A stretch of 64,000 nucleotides of DNA from Pseudomonas neuropathica (GTDB taxonomy: Bacteria; Pseudomonadota; Gammaproteobacteria; Pseudomonadales; Pseudomonadaceae): assembly GCF_015461835.1 (NCBI RefSeq), contig NZ_JACOPX010000013.1, forward strand, positions 124,001-188,000, read 5' to 3'. Below, in pieces: positions 1 to 9,446 of this stretch (the stretch's first letter is position 1; every line of letters begins with the position of its first letter). Both the position numbers and the translations under genes were made by a program. A model generated the notes under the pieces. That model was not told where the DNA came from. It saw only the letters and a program-made list of their open reading frames with translations, and made no database searches.

Positions 1-1338
1 CAATTGGCCGACGCCGCCGAGCACCACCACCAGGAACGAGTCGATGATGTAGCTCTGGCCGAGATCCGGGCCGACGTTGCCGATCTGGCTCAGCGCCACG
101 CCGCCGAGGCCGGCGATGCCTGAACCGAGGCCAAAGGCGAGCATGTCCACGCGCCCGGTCGGCACGCCGCAGCAGGCGGCCATATTGCGGTTTTGAGTGA
201 CGGCGCGAACGTTGAGACCAAGGCGGGTTTTGTTCAGCAGCAGCCAGGTCAGTACGACGACGAACAGTGCGAAGGCGATGATGACGATGCGGTTATACGG
301 CAGCACCAGATTCGGCAGCACTTGAATGCCACCGGACAGCCACGCCGGGTTGGCGACTTCAACGTTCTGCGCGCCGAACAACAAACGCACAAGTTGAATC
401 AGCATCAGGCTGATGCCCCAGGTGGCGAGCAGGGTTTCCAGTGGCCGGCCGTAGAGGTGGCGAATTACCGTGCGCTCCAGGGCCATGCCGATTGCCGCCG
501 TGACAAAAAACGCCACCGGCAGGGCGATCAGCGGGTAGAACTCGATGGCTTGCGGTGCGTAGCGCTGGAACATCAACTGCACCACGTACGTCGAGTAGGC
601 GCCGAGCATCAGCATTTCGCCGTGGGCCATGTTGATCACGCCGAGCAGGCCGAACGTGATCGCCAGACCGAGCGCGGCCAACAGCAGGATCGAGCCGAGC
701 GACATGCCGCTGAAGGCCTGGCCGAGGATCTCGCCGATCAGCAGTTTGCGTTTGACTTGCGCGAGGCTGGTTTCCGCGGCGGTGCGCACGCCGGCATCGC
801 TTTCGACGCCGGGTTCGAGCAAACCTTCAAGGCGTGTTCGCGCCAGTGGGTCGCCGGTTTCGCCGAGCAGGCGTACAGCGGCGAGGCGCACCGCCGGGTC
901 GCTGTCGACCAGTTGCAGATTGGCCAGCGCCAGGCTCAGAGCGGCATGGACGCTTTCGTCTTTTTCGCCAGCCAGTTGCTGGTCGAGGAATTTCAGCTGC
1001 GCGGGTTTCGCGCTTTTCTGCAATTGCTGCGCGGCAGCCAGACGGATTTTGGCGTCGGCGGCGAGCAACTGGTGGCTGGCCATGGCGGTGTCGATCAGAC
1101 CTCGCAGGCGATTGTTCAGGCGCAGGGTTTTTGGCTGGCCATCGATGGTCAGTTCGCCTTGTTGCAGGGCGTTGATCAGTTCGATACGGGCCGGATCGGG
1201 CTGCGCGGCCCAGGTTTCCAACAGTTTGGCTTGTTGCACGGGATTGGCCGCGACGAAGTCTTCGGCGTCGCCAGCGTGGGCCAGCATTGGCAACAAGAGT
1301 GCGATGGCACAGATAAAGCGGTAGAGAGCAGTGGGCAT
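1..1338 (-). CDS. urtB: Urea ABC transporter permease UrtB (3' end outside window)
   Basis: Inner-membrane permease of the urea ABC transporter, branched-chain amino acid (LivH) type. The visible 446 codons begin with a signal-like segment (MPTALYRFICAIALLLPM), followed by about 190 residues of periplasmic, HEAT-like helical sequence. That long N-terminal extension distinguishes UrtB from plain LivH proteins. The permease core follows from about residue 215, with a GVINMAHGE motif near residue 235 and several hydrophobic helices. The ATG lies at 1338. The gene runs off the left edge, so about 50 residues are missing. It lies 220 bp downstream of urtA, separated by an inverted repeat pair, and should be in the same nitrogen-controlled operon. 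Family assignment is firm; the substrate is inferred from the UrtB-type architecture and urtA. Confidence 0.93.
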   Translation of the reverse strand, partial: MPTALYRFICAIALLLPMLAHAGDAEDFVAANPVQQAKLLETWAAQPDPARIELINALQQGELTIDGQPKTLRLNNRLRGLIDTAMASHQLLAADAKIRLAAAQQLQKSAKPAQLKFLDQQLAGEKDESVHAALSLALANLQLVDSDPAVRLAAVRLLGETGDPLARTRLEGLLEPGVESDAGVRTAAETSLAQVKRKLLIGEILGQAFSGMSLGSILLLAALGLAITFGLLGVINMAHGEMLMLGAYSTYVVQLMFQRYAPQAIEFYPLIALPVAFFVTAAIGMALERTVIRHLYGRPLETLLATWGISLMLIQLVRLLFGAQNVEVANPAWLSGGIQVLPNLVLPYNRIVIIAFALFVVVLTWLLLNKTRLGLNVRAVTQNRNMAACCGVPTGRVDMLAFGLGSGIAGLGGVALSQIGNVGPDLGQSYIIDSFLVVVLGGVGQL

Positions 1339-1358
1339 TGGTGGTGTCCTGTTCAACC

Positions 1359-1522
1359 GCCCCTCACCCTAACCCTCTCCCGGAGGGAGAGGGGACTGAC
1401 CGAGGTGTCTGGACGATATTTTGCGACCTGCGAATTCGAGTCGAACTCAAGCTTTGAAAAGCATGAAGATCGGCTCCCTTTCCCCCTCTACCCCTTGGGG
1501 GAGAGGGTTGGGGTGAGGGGGA
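1359..1522. repeat. Pair of CCCTCACCC-type repeats in inverted orientation
   Basis: Two GC-rich elements fill the urtB-urtA gap. The left one (about 1360-1395) begins CCCCTCACCCTAACCCTCTC. The right one (about 1481-1521) ends with its reverse complement, with one mismatch over 22 bases. Each copy is itself a small imperfect hairpin (CTCTCCC/GGGAGAG type). Such elements are scattered between Pseudomonas genes and can act as intra-operon processing or attenuation signals. That role here is inference. Confidence 0.8.
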
Positions 1523-1558
1523 AAAGATCTCCGCCTCACCACAAAACCCAAGTCAGAC

Positions 1559-2824
1559 TCAGTTGCTCTTCACCGCATAATCCGGCTTCTTGTCGTTGCC
1601 CTGAATGAACGGGCTCCACGGTTGCGCGCGGATCGGCCCTTCGGTCTGCCACACGACGTTGAACTGACCGTCGCTCTGGATCTCGCCGATCATCACCGGT
1701 TTGTGCAGGTGGTGGTTGGTCTTGTCCATGGTCAGCGTGTAGCCGGACGGCGCGGCGAAGGTCTGGCCGGCGAGGGCTTCGCGGACTTTGTCGACGTCAG
1801 TGGATTTGGCTTTCTCGACCGCCTGCGCCCACATGTGGATGCCGACGTAAGTGGCTTCCATCGGGTCGTTGGTCACGGCTTTGTCGGCACCCGGCAGGTT
1901 GTGTTTCTTCGCGTAAGCCTTCCAGTCATCGACGAACTTCTTGTTCACCGGATTCTCGACGGACTCGAAGTAGTTCCAGGCCGCGAGGTTGCCCACCAGT
2001 GGTTTGGTGTCGATGCCGCGCAGTTCTTCTTCGCCGACCGAGAACGCTACAACCGGCACGTCGGTGGCTTTCAGACCCTGGTTGGCCAGCTCTTTATAGA
2101 ACGGCACGTTGGAGTCGCCGTTGACCGTCGAGATGACCGCAGTCTTGCCACCGGCGGAGAATTTTTTGATGTTGGCGACGATGGTTTGATAGTCGCTGTG
2201 ACCGAACGGCGTGTAGACCTCTTCGATGTCCTTGTCGGCGACGCCTTTGGAGTGCAGGAACGAACGCAGGATCTTGTTGGTGGTGCGCGGGTAGACGTAG
2301 TCGGTGCCGAGCAGGAAGTAGCGCTTGGCGCTGCCGCCTTCTTCGCTCATCAAGTATTCAACCGCCGGGATCGCTTGCTGGTTCGGTGCAGCGCCGGTGT
2401 AGAAGACGTTTGGCGACATTTCTTCGCCTTCGTATTGCACCGGGTAGAACAGCAGGCCGTTGAGCTCTTCGAACACCGGCAACACCGATTTACGCGACAC
2501 CGAAGTCCAGCAGCCGAACACCACGGCGACCTTGTCCTGGGTCAGCAACTGCCGGCCCTTTTCGGCGAACAGCGGCCAGTTGGATGCAGGGTCAACCACT
2601 ACAGGCTCAAGCATCTTGCCGTTCACACCGCCCTTGGCGTTGATCTCGTCGATGGTCATCAGCGCCATGTCTTTGAGCGACGTTTCGGAGATCGCCATGG
2701 TGCCGGACAACGAATGCAGAATCCCGACCTTGATGGTCTCGGCGGCCTGGACAGTCCAGGTCATGCCCATCGCGGCAATGGATGCCGTGAGTGTGAAAGC
2801 CTTGATCAAACTGCGACGCTTCAT
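1559..2824 (-). CDS. urtA: Urea ABC transporter substrate-binding protein UrtA
   Basis: Periplasmic binding protein that delivers urea to the UrtBC permease. The product is 421 residues, the normal UrtA length. The chosen ATG at 2824 gives MKRRSLIKAF, a twin-arginine-like signal (RRSLIK) followed by a hydrophobic stretch and an AQA/AET-type cleavage region near residue 26. The open frame extends upstream to 3091, but the extra residues are low-complexity and do not resemble a signal. The mature part has the Leu/Ile/Val-binding fold, starting ETIKVGILHSLSG and including VFGCWTSVSRKSVLPV. It is the first gene of the operon, with a sigma-54 promoter about 67 bp upstream. Urea specificity follows from overall similarity to UrtA and from the adjacent urtB. 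Confidence 0.95.
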   Translation of the reverse strand: MKRRSLIKAFTLTASIAAMGMTWTVQAAETIKVGILHSLSGTMAISETSLKDMALMTIDEINAKGGVNGKMLEPVVVDPASNWPLFAEKGRQLLTQDKVAVVFGCWTSVSRKSVLPVFEELNGLLFYPVQYEGEEMSPNVFYTGAAPNQQAIPAVEYLMSEEGGSAKRYFLLGTDYVYPRTTNKILRSFLHSKGVADKDIEEVYTPFGHSDYQTIVANIKKFSAGGKTAVISTVNGDSNVPFYKELANQGLKATDVPVVAFSVGEEELRGIDTKPLVGNLAAWNYFESVENPVNKKFVDDWKAYAKKHNLPGADKAVTNDPMEATYVGIHMWAQAVEKAKSTDVDKVREALAGQTFAAPSGYTLTMDKTNHHLHKPVMIGEIQSDGQFNVVWQTEGPIRAQPWSPFIQGNDKKPDYAVKSN

Positions 2825-3126
2825 TGTGCGATCTCCATGAACGTTTGAAGTTTTTTTGGTTGGCAGATGCGGACGACTGAAGGTGTGTTTTGCAAGGGCT
2901 GTGCCCGGTCGGGATTGGGCAGGAAAATGTCGTGTCAGAGCGGTTGCACGCGGAGCCGGCGCACCATCAGGGGACGCTCGTGGCGCGTCGGTGCAAACGG
3001 CTGCGCCAGATTGGGGCGTCGCGGTTGGCAAAGGTATGGATACAAAAACGATAAACATGTACCGCTGGTGACTGGCCTCGCCGGCACACACTCATTCGCT
3101 CATCCCGATTTCTAAGCAGGTTTTAT
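2825..3126. other. Divergent intergenic region urtA / giant DUF4329-like gene
   Basis: This 302-base gap holds the urtA sigma-54 promoter and presumably the promoter of the plus-strand giant gene. The open frames crossing it have no recognisable product. The giant gene has a modest Shine-Dalgarno (AAGCAGG) six bases before its ATG. I found no convincing NtrC dyad (GCAC-N7-GTGC type). Confidence 0.6.
2891..2906 (-). promoter_or_regulatory. Sigma-54 (RpoN) -24/-12 promoter of urtA
   Basis: Read on the minus strand the site is GGGCACAGCCCTTGCA. It matches the RpoN consensus TGGCAC-N5-TTGCA, with the obligatory GG-N10-GC spacing. It lies about 67 bp upstream of the urtA start, which fits NtrC-dependent activation of urea uptake under nitrogen limitation. 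The match is seen directly; the regulation is inferred. Confidence 0.8.
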
Positions 3127-6100
3127 ATGAGTGATGTGTCTGGCCGGTCCGGTGGCGCCGCAAGTTCTACGGCAACGTTCAAGCTGCCCCCTGTGAGTCC
3201 GGCGTTTCTGAGCGAAGAAGACGCCGCCTATTGGGTACATACACGGATTCCACTCAACCCGGACAAAGAATATGGCAGCGTGATTTTGCTGCGCCCGGAC
3301 GGAAAATTCTTGGCCACCTCACCCATCCCGGGTGAAGCCACCCGCTTTGACTTTGGCACCATTGTGCCGACAGATGCCCGTGGCGACATGCTCCATCCAC
3401 TGGGTTACCGATGTATCGCCAGCGTACACAGCCATCCGCCGATACATGACCAGTTTCGCAATGGCAATCGGCGTCAGGATGAAAATCTGCTTAGGCTGTT
3501 CATGAGCTTCTATTCAGGGGGCGATTTCATTGGTGATGTGTCGTCGCGGGATTTTTTCCGCAGCGCTTACCTTTCCGGGCCCGATGGCAGCTTGCTCAAA
3601 TACGTGTCGAGCGGCTCGCCGGAGGAGCGCGACTATTTCCTCTGGCATCAATCCGGCGCGCCGTCTGGCGATGCGTCGGGTGCATATGACGTCATGGCGC
3701 TGATCAATAAGCTGGCGACCGTGGGTGAACTCAACGTTATTGTCTCGAACGCCGACTGGGGCCACTCCGTGGGCCGGGTACCTGCGGACTGGACCGCCGG
3801 CGCGGCGTTTTCCACTGGCGCGGTCACCGAAATGCCGCTGATGACGCGCGTTTGCGTCAATGCCGAGCGTGCCGTGCTTGCGGCACTGAAATCCAGAGGC
3901 GCGCAGACCGCCGGGCTGATCCTGAAAAAGCTCACTGGCGAAGAATATGTGGCGACCCATGCACGCCCAAGCGGGCTGGCAGCCTGGGACGCCGGGCACC
4001 TTTTCCCGCTGGACACCCAAGGCGATTTGCAACTGCCGCGGGGCTATCGGCTGGAAGGCTTTTACTTCGCCTCGCGACCCGATCCCAAACAATTTCCGCC
4101 TGTGCAGCCGTGGCTCTACGAAAACTTCTTCAGCCCTCATGACATGGCGGTGGCCATCGCCGCGTTTGGCCGCAACCGGCATCTGGCAAAGGTCGGACGC
4201 GGGTTATCGTTGTTCATGCTGGCGCACGATCAGGCCATGTTGAAATACAGCTTCAGCGGCACTCCGGTCGAAGCGGCACTCAGCGTCGAGTACGCTGACG
4301 GCACGATCAGTGACAACGGTCTGCAGGCGAGGCTATCGGCCGGAACCCTGCGCCCGCACGCGTTTGTCTCGATGCTGGTGCTGGCTGGAAAAGTCGAGGT
4401 TCTGCGGGGCAGCGCATTGTGGGCGAACCTGGGTGCGGTAGACCTGGAGTGGCAGCCCTTCAGTCATTTCCCCTGGCCAGCTTTGAGTCGGGAATTCCTG
4501 ACCGCCGATGACGCGGCCCGTCATGCCCACGAGAAAATCGGCAACCGCCGTGACCGACAGTACGTCGGCTACATTTTTCAGCGCGACAATCGCTTCGTGG
4601 TTACCGAGCCGCTGCCTGGCGATATCGCTACGCTCGGGCAGAATCGGCTCTATCCGCAGGACAATAACGGGCACGCGATTTTTCCGGATGACCATCTTTT
4701 GCACGCACGCTATGTGAGCCACGTTGCATTGTCGAAGCTCGATCCTGCAGACGTCGATTACCCCAAGTGGACCTTTCATGAAGCGTTGCTGAGTCTGCAG
4801 ATGTTCAGTGTCGATGAGATCAGACAGGTGCTGCTTGATCAGGTCGTGCTGTACGCATCAGCCGTACCGGACTCTCTGCTGCGGTATGAGTCCAACGGCT
4901 CGTCGTCAGCGCAGAGTCTGAGCAGGCGCCTTGGCACTCGGCACAATCCCGGTGCCTTGGCTACCGAGCTGGCTGCTGGCAGCAAGCGCCCACAAGACTT
5001 CATTCGTGAGCAAGCCGCCAGCGGTCGGTTGACCAGCCTTCTGGATAATCAATTATGGGGCTATCGCGGCCGGATAGCCCCGACCTGGTCTGTGCGAGAA
5101 GCGCCGCCTGATCCCGATGCGCCCGTCTGGCAGGTTATTCATGAGTTTCCCAAGCACACGGCGGAGCTTGCGGTCTCGTCGTTACCCGGGCACATCCGGC
5201 CTGCAAAGGATTTGCCTGCGTTGGCTTTACCATTGCCGTTACCGTGGCGCCGCCCGGCAACGGTGGCGTACGGTGCGGTGTTCGCTTCAGCGGACGAAGT
5301 GGCACAGAGTCAACATGCGCACGACCGACATTGGCAAGAAGAGAGAAGCGCCTGTTTCGGTTTCATCCTCAAACATCGTGAGCGTGACGAGTACATCGCC
5401 ACTGAACGGGTTCCGGTCAGCGCAGCGCAGCGCAATCTGTTTGAGTTGGATAGCCTGTTTGCCTTGCAGCGAACTTCTCCTGGGTATCGATTCCCTGACG
5501 ACTTCGATTTACACGCCAGCTGGTATTCGCATCATCACGTAGAGGGAGCGGCAAAAAGTCCGGATGACTGGCTAGCCCATTACTTCATTTCGCCGGATAA
5601 CCTGACAACCGCGATGAGTTACGGACGCCGTCGTCCGGTAATAGCCTCTGACGTTCCGGTAGCGCTCTATATAGCGGCGCGCGATGGCGCCTTGTTGAAA
5701 TACGCAGGAAACAAGTCCAGCAAGCTGTTTCATGAGGCTACGTCGCAAGGCGCGCTTGAGACCATCAAGAACGATCTGGCGTCCGGGAAATGGCAGCCGA
5801 CCGATTTTGTTCATGAGGTCGCCAACAGTGGCGAACTCGCGGTGATGCGTGCCGGCATATGCTGGGACCGGACGGGGCCGGTCAAGGTGCCCTGGCAGCC
5901 ATACGCCAATCTGCAGCGGCGCTGGCTCGGCCCGGTTTTTCAGACGGCTGACGATGCTGCTATCCACGCCAGAACGTTGCTTCCCGCTGTGACCGACAGC
6001 GTATATGGCGGCCTGATTCTGGAGACGGCCGAGAAGCGTTACGTGGCCACCGCGCCGATTGAAGTCAGCCATGAAGATTTCGAGGTCACCCAGGTTTGCC

Positions 6101-7980
6101 CTGAGGAAAGCCGAACCCAGGGATTATTTCCCGCCGATTGTCACATCGTGGCGCGCTACCGCTCGCGCATCACTCGTGAGGCGTCGCTGGTCGTATCGCC
6201 GGTTCAGAAGCAGATCTATCTGAACATGTTATCGGTCGATGTACTGGAGTCGGCATTCAACAGGCGCGGGGTGACAGACCGCTACCGCGTGCTGGCGGAC
6301 GGCTCGCTGGTGCGCTACAAACCGGAACCATTGTACGAATACCTGTTCGCTCCGGACGGTTCGGTGCTCAGTTACCAGCCGCAGGCCGAGCTTTTTTCGC
6401 AGCTGCTTGGCCAGGGCGATCGGTTTGCCGCCGTTGATGCAAAAGCGATAATGCAAGGCTTGCGCAGCAGGCATTTACAGCCCGTGGAATGGATCAACGC
6501 TTTGGCCAAGGGGGGGCGTCTGCAGGTGATCAAGGGCAGCGACATCTGGGGGCTGCCACGCCGGGTAATTGTCTGGGCGCCTTATTCGACGGATCTTTTG
6601 CCGACGAGAGACTACGACAAGGCCCTGAGCAGACCCGCCTGCAGTCCACAGTTCGTTCAGGCAGATGCTGCCGCCAGATATGTTCACGAAGCGTCTGTGA
6701 GCCGGGAAACGGCGGCCTTCGGTTTCATTCTGGGTAATCCGGAGGGGATTTTTCTCGCAACCCTGCCCGTGGCGGTACAGCGTTCGGCGTTGACTCTGGA
6801 TCGGGTGTTTGAACAGGGCGAGCTGGTTTCAGGTTTTACTCTGCACGGCCTGTATCTTCGAGCAGCGCTGCCGCCTTTGGGCGTGCGGTCTGACGATGTG
6901 CGCCAGTGCTTTTTTATGCCCAGCGAAATTCAGTCGGCGTGCGTACGGGCCGACACGCCGCAGGGATATCTGCCGATCTACTTTTCCTGCGCGGATGGGG
7001 CGTTGTTGAAACTGCAGTTGCATGCGTTCGAGCCAGGCGAGTTTTATGATCGGTTCGGACAGATCGAGTTTCGTCCCAATGCATTTGTATCAGTACAACA
7101 GGCCGCAGCCGATGAAAGGGATATTGCCAAAGGCACGTTCAGGATTTCTGCCTATGTTCACCGAATGGCACGAGCGGGCAAGTTAGAGGTTATCGAGAGC
7201 AGCGATCACTGGTCGCGACATGGCGAGGTGGGAGACAGTTGGCAACCACGACAGGTCGATGTCGGCCGTGAGCAACGCTGGCAGGAAAATCCGGTCCCGG
7301 CGCTGGGCCCGGTTTTCCATCACCCCGACGATGCTGCACGCCACACACAAAAGCGTGCGACCGAGTCCGTTTTCGATGTCGGCCATGAGAGCGCCATCCT
7401 GGCCTCGGCAACCGGCAGTCAATTTGTGCCGCTCGAACCCATGCTCTGGTCCGCACATGACCGAAACCCGCTGGCGCGGATATTCCTGTCGGCGAATGAC
7501 GCATCGGCCAGTTGGCGACACCCGGCGCCGCATTATCCCGAAGGTTACACACCGGTCGCTGCTCATCAGTTGCACCTGTCAGGCAACACCACTCTGGGGC
7601 AGGACGCGGAGGAGGTGGGAGTCAACTTTGCCGCACCTGAGCTCGTGTACGCCCACACCCATGATCTGAAGAGCAGGGGTTTTGATATCCAGCATTATTT
7701 TTACTCGACGCCACATCAGGTATTGCTTAAATACACACCAAGTTATTCAGATGCCGAAAGGGATTTGTTGCTGACCCGATCGGTGTTTTTCCTGGACGGG
7801 CGCTGGACCAACCGGCTAAGTCCCGGGGAATTCATTTCACGTCTCATGGCACTCGGTGAGTTCCGGGTACTCGTCGCAGGACACTACTGGCGGCAGACCG
7901 GGCTGATAAGACGCGGCTGGAACCTGCTGCGCCAACAGCCGTCGCCCCAAGGCGCTGTCCGTGTCCGGGATGAGTTGTAA
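3127..7980 (+). CDS. Giant protein of seven tandem DUF4329/JAMM-like units
   Basis: A 1617-residue protein built from seven diverged units of about 200-230 residues, starting near residues 25, 240, 453, 715, 934, 1173 and 1392. Each unit opens with an F-x-x-x-D-D-A-A-x-x-x-H-type helix. It continues with a 'GFIL...FVAT.P' strand pair, a GY(R/T) strand, an S-x-x-D-like turn and an 'LLKY' strand. It closes with G-(K/E)-x-x-V-x...W and a W-x-P end. Unit 1 alone keeps a possible complete JAMM metalloprotease set: Glu48 (KEYG), His101-Ser-His103-Pro and Ser130-Gly-Gly-Asp133. The other units have lost the histidines (for example FASRPD or YSHHH). The first unit resembles DUF4329, a domain seen in Rhs-type polymorphic toxins. 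No signal peptide or membrane segment is seen. It stands alone between urtA and the copper cluster. Function is unknown; a secreted effector or toxin is a hypothesis. Confidence 0.85.
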   Translation: MSDVSGRSGGAASSTATFKLPPVSPAFLSEEDAAYWVHTRIPLNPDKEYGSVILLRPDGKFLATSPIPGEATRFDFGTIVPTDARGDMLHPLGYRCIASVHSHPPIHDQFRNGNRRQDENLLRLFMSFYSGGDFIGDVSSRDFFRSAYLSGPDGSLLKYVSSGSPEERDYFLWHQSGAPSGDASGAYDVMALINKLATVGELNVIVSNADWGHSVGRVPADWTAGAAFSTGAVTEMPLMTRVCVNAERAVLAALKSRGAQTAGLILKKLTGEEYVATHARPSGLAAWDAGHLFPLDTQGDLQLPRGYRLEGFYFASRPDPKQFPPVQPWLYENFFSPHDMAVAIAAFGRNRHLAKVGRGLSLFMLAHDQAMLKYSFSGTPVEAALSVEYADGTISDNGLQARLSAGTLRPHAFVSMLVLAGKVEVLRGSALWANLGAVDLEWQPFSHFPWPALSREFLTADDAARHAHEKIGNRRDRQYVGYIFQRDNRFVVTEPLPGDIATLGQNRLYPQDNNGHAIFPDDHLLHARYVSHVALSKLDPADVDYPKWTFHEALLSLQMFSVDEIRQVLLDQVVLYASAVPDSLLRYESNGSSSAQSLSRRLGTRHNPGALATELAAGSKRPQDFIREQAASGRLTSLLDNQLWGYRGRIAPTWSVREAPPDPDAPVWQVIHEFPKHTAELAVSSLPGHIRPAKDLPALALPLPLPWRRPATVAYGAVFASADEVAQSQHAHDRHWQEERSACFGFILKHRERDEYIATERVPVSAAQRNLFELDSLFALQRTSPGYRFPDDFDLHASWYSHHHVEGAAKSPDDWLAHYFISPDNLTTAMSYGRRRPVIASDVPVALYIAARDGALLKYAGNKSSKLFHEATSQGALETIKNDLASGKWQPTDFVHEVANSGELAVMRAGICWDRTGPVKVPWQPYANLQRRWLGPVFQTADDAAIHARTLLPAVTDSVYGGLILETAEKRYVATAPIEVSHEDFEVTQVCPEESRTQGLFPADCHIVARYRSRITREASLVVSPVQKQIYLNMLSVDVLESAFNRRGVTDRYRVLADGSLVRYKPEPLYEYLFAPDGSVLSYQPQAELFSQLLGQGDRFAAVDAKAIMQGLRSRHLQPVEWINALAKGGRLQVIKGSDIWGLPRRVIVWAPYSTDLLPTRDYDKALSRPACSPQFVQADAAARYVHEASVSRETAAFGFILGNPEGIFLATLPVAVQRSALTLDRVFEQGELVSGFTLHGLYLRAALPPLGVRSDDVRQCFFMPSEIQSACVRADTPQGYLPIYFSCADGALLKLQLHAFEPGEFYDRFGQIEFRPNAFVSVQQAAADERDIAKGTFRISAYVHRMARAGKLEVIESSDHWSRHGEVGDSWQPRQVDVGREQRWQENPVPALGPVFHHPDDAARHTQKRATESVFDVGHESAILASATGSQFVPLEPMLWSAHDRNPLARIFLSANDASASWRHPAPHYPEGYTPVAAHQLHLSGNTTLGQDAEEVGVNFAAPELVYAHTHDLKSRGFDIQHYFYSTPHQVLLKYTPSYSDAERDLLLTRSVFFLDGRWTNRLSPGEFISRLMALGEFRVLVAGHYWRQTGLIRRGWNLLRQQPSPQGAVRVRDEL

Positions 7981-7992
7981 CTGACGATAGCG

Positions 7993-8059
7993 GGTCTCGA
8001 CAAAGGAGTGTGCCGCCGCCGGCGGCCACTCTTCGTTGAATCCGACTCAAGTCGAGACC
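7993..8059. terminator. Nested inverted repeats between convergent genes
   Basis: An inner hairpin at 8006-8031 pairs GAGTG-t-GCCGCC with GGCGGCCACTC around GCC. An outer 9-bp perfect repeat, GGTCTCGAC (7993-8001) with GTCGAGACC (8051-8059), encloses it and overlaps the 3' end of the minus-strand PepSY gene. There is no strong T-tract, so a terminator role for the convergent pair is plausible rather than sure. Confidence 0.45.
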
Positions 8060-9417
8060 GACTCAGTCCGCCCAACGCGCGACAGCAGCAGGCGGTCAAG
8101 CAACCACACCACCACCAGCGAAGCGCCCACCAGCGGGAACACCACCGCCAGCGCCAACATGATTAACACACCGGTTTTCCATTTCGGCAAGTCATGGCGC
8201 AGCGGCGGTACGCCGAATTTGCCCTGTGGCCGACGCTTCCACCAGATCACCACACCGCTGACGGCGCTGAGCAGAATCATCAGACAGATCAGCAGCACGA
8301 CGATCTGGTTGAAGGTGCCGAACATCTTGCCCTCGTGGAGCATCACGCCGATTTCCGTGGCCCGCGCCACCGTGCCGTAGTGTTCGAAACGCACATCGGC
8401 GAGGACCTTGCCGGTGTACTGATCGACATGCAGGGTCGCATCGTTGCGCGGGTCATCGGCGAACACCGCGATGGTGAACACACCGGTGGCGGTGGTCGGC
8501 AGGGTGATGCTGTAGCCCGGCTCGACCTTGCGCTGGGTAGCAATGTTTTGCACGTCTTGCAGGCGGATGGCGGGTGCTGCTGGGCCGGCGTTGCTGGCGC
8601 CGTGGTTCATGTGTTCGGCGTGGTCGCCGGACATCGGCATCGGCGTGTTTTCCATCGCCCATGGCACAGTCTGGCGGGTGGCGCTGTTAAGGCTGCGCGC
8701 CTCGACATCGGAGGTCGGCACGTTGTCCCACATCGCCGCCGGGAACACGTTCCACACCTGGGCGTATTGCTTGCCCCAGAAACCGGTCCAGGTCATGCCA
8801 CTGAGCAACATCACCAGCAGCAATGTTGCGCCCCAGAACCCGGTGACCGCGTGCAGATCACGCCACAGCACGCGGCCGCGACTGTTCAGCCGTGGCCACA
8901 GAATGCCCGCGGCCTGACCGCGTGGCCACCACAGGAACAGGCCGGACACCACCAGCACCACGCCCCACCCGGCGGCCATTTCGATGAGGCGGTCACCGAC
9001 GGTGCCGATCATCAACTCACCGTGGATGGCGCGGGCGATGGCTTGCAGATTCTGCTTGGCATCCTGCTCGCCAAGGATGTCACCGTGGTATGGATCGACG
9101 AATACGTTGAGTTCATGGCCGGCGTTCTTCACCACAAACTGTGCGCTGCGCTCGGCGTTGACCGGTGGCAGGTATTGGGTGACCTGGCCTTGTGGATAAG
9201 CGCTTTTCACCCGCTGCAGCAGGTCATCGGCCGGGACAGTGTGATGGCCGGCGGGGACATTGAGCAGGCTGCTGTACATCAGCGAATCGAGCTGCGGTTT
9301 GAACAGGTAAATGATGCCGGTCAGGGCCAGCATCACCATGAACGGGGCGACAAAGAGACCGGCGTAAAAATGCCAACGCCAGGCCAGGTTGTAGAAATTC
9401 GGTTTGGGCTGTTTCAT
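8047..9417 (-). CDS. PepSY-TM family membrane protein (copper-cluster associated)
   Basis: A 456-residue inner-membrane protein of the PepSY-associated TM ('iron-regulated membrane protein', PiuB-like) family. It starts with an aromatic amphipathic segment and a first helix with a conserved WRWHFYAGLF motif. PepSY-like periplasmic stretches follow, with further helices near residues 130-150, 185-205, 375-395 and 420-445. A His/Met-rich loop (MPMSGDHAEHMNHG) suggests metal contact. The start is the ATG at 9417; a GTG directly precedes it. It is the last gene of the copper cluster, 120 bp after the OprC-type receptor with a REP pair in between. Proteins of this family next to TonB-dependent receptors may reduce or move metal across the inner membrane; here copper is inferred. 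Confidence 0.85.
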   Translation of the reverse strand: MKQPKPNFYNLAWRWHFYAGLFVAPFMVMLALTGIIYLFKPQLDSLMYSSLLNVPAGHHTVPADDLLQRVKSAYPQGQVTQYLPPVNAERSAQFVVKNAGHELNVFVDPYHGDILGEQDAKQNLQAIARAIHGELMIGTVGDRLIEMAAGWGVVLVVSGLFLWWPRGQAAGILWPRLNSRGRVLWRDLHAVTGFWGATLLLVMLLSGMTWTGFWGKQYAQVWNVFPAAMWDNVPTSDVEARSLNSATRQTVPWAMENTPMPMSGDHAEHMNHGASNAGPAAPAIRLQDVQNIATQRKVEPGYSITLPTTATGVFTIAVFADDPRNDATLHVDQYTGKVLADVRFEHYGTVARATEIGVMLHEGKMFGTFNQIVVLLICLMILLSAVSGVVIWWKRRPQGKFGVPPLRHDLPKWKTGVLIMLALAVVFPLVGASLVVVWLLDRLLLSRVGRTESVST

Positions 9418-9446
9418 CACGTGTGCTCCGCTGGGCGAATTTTTTT

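Noticed and set aside
193..1608. Plus-strand open frame of 471 codons
   Set aside because: It is antisense to urtB, with low-complexity Gln/His/Arg-rich translation and no family resemblance. The minus-strand UrtB reading is clearly correct.
2856..3115. Two small plus-strand frames between urtA and the giant gene
   Set aside because: They overlap the urtA promoter, have Arg/Gly-rich composition and no ribosome-binding sites.
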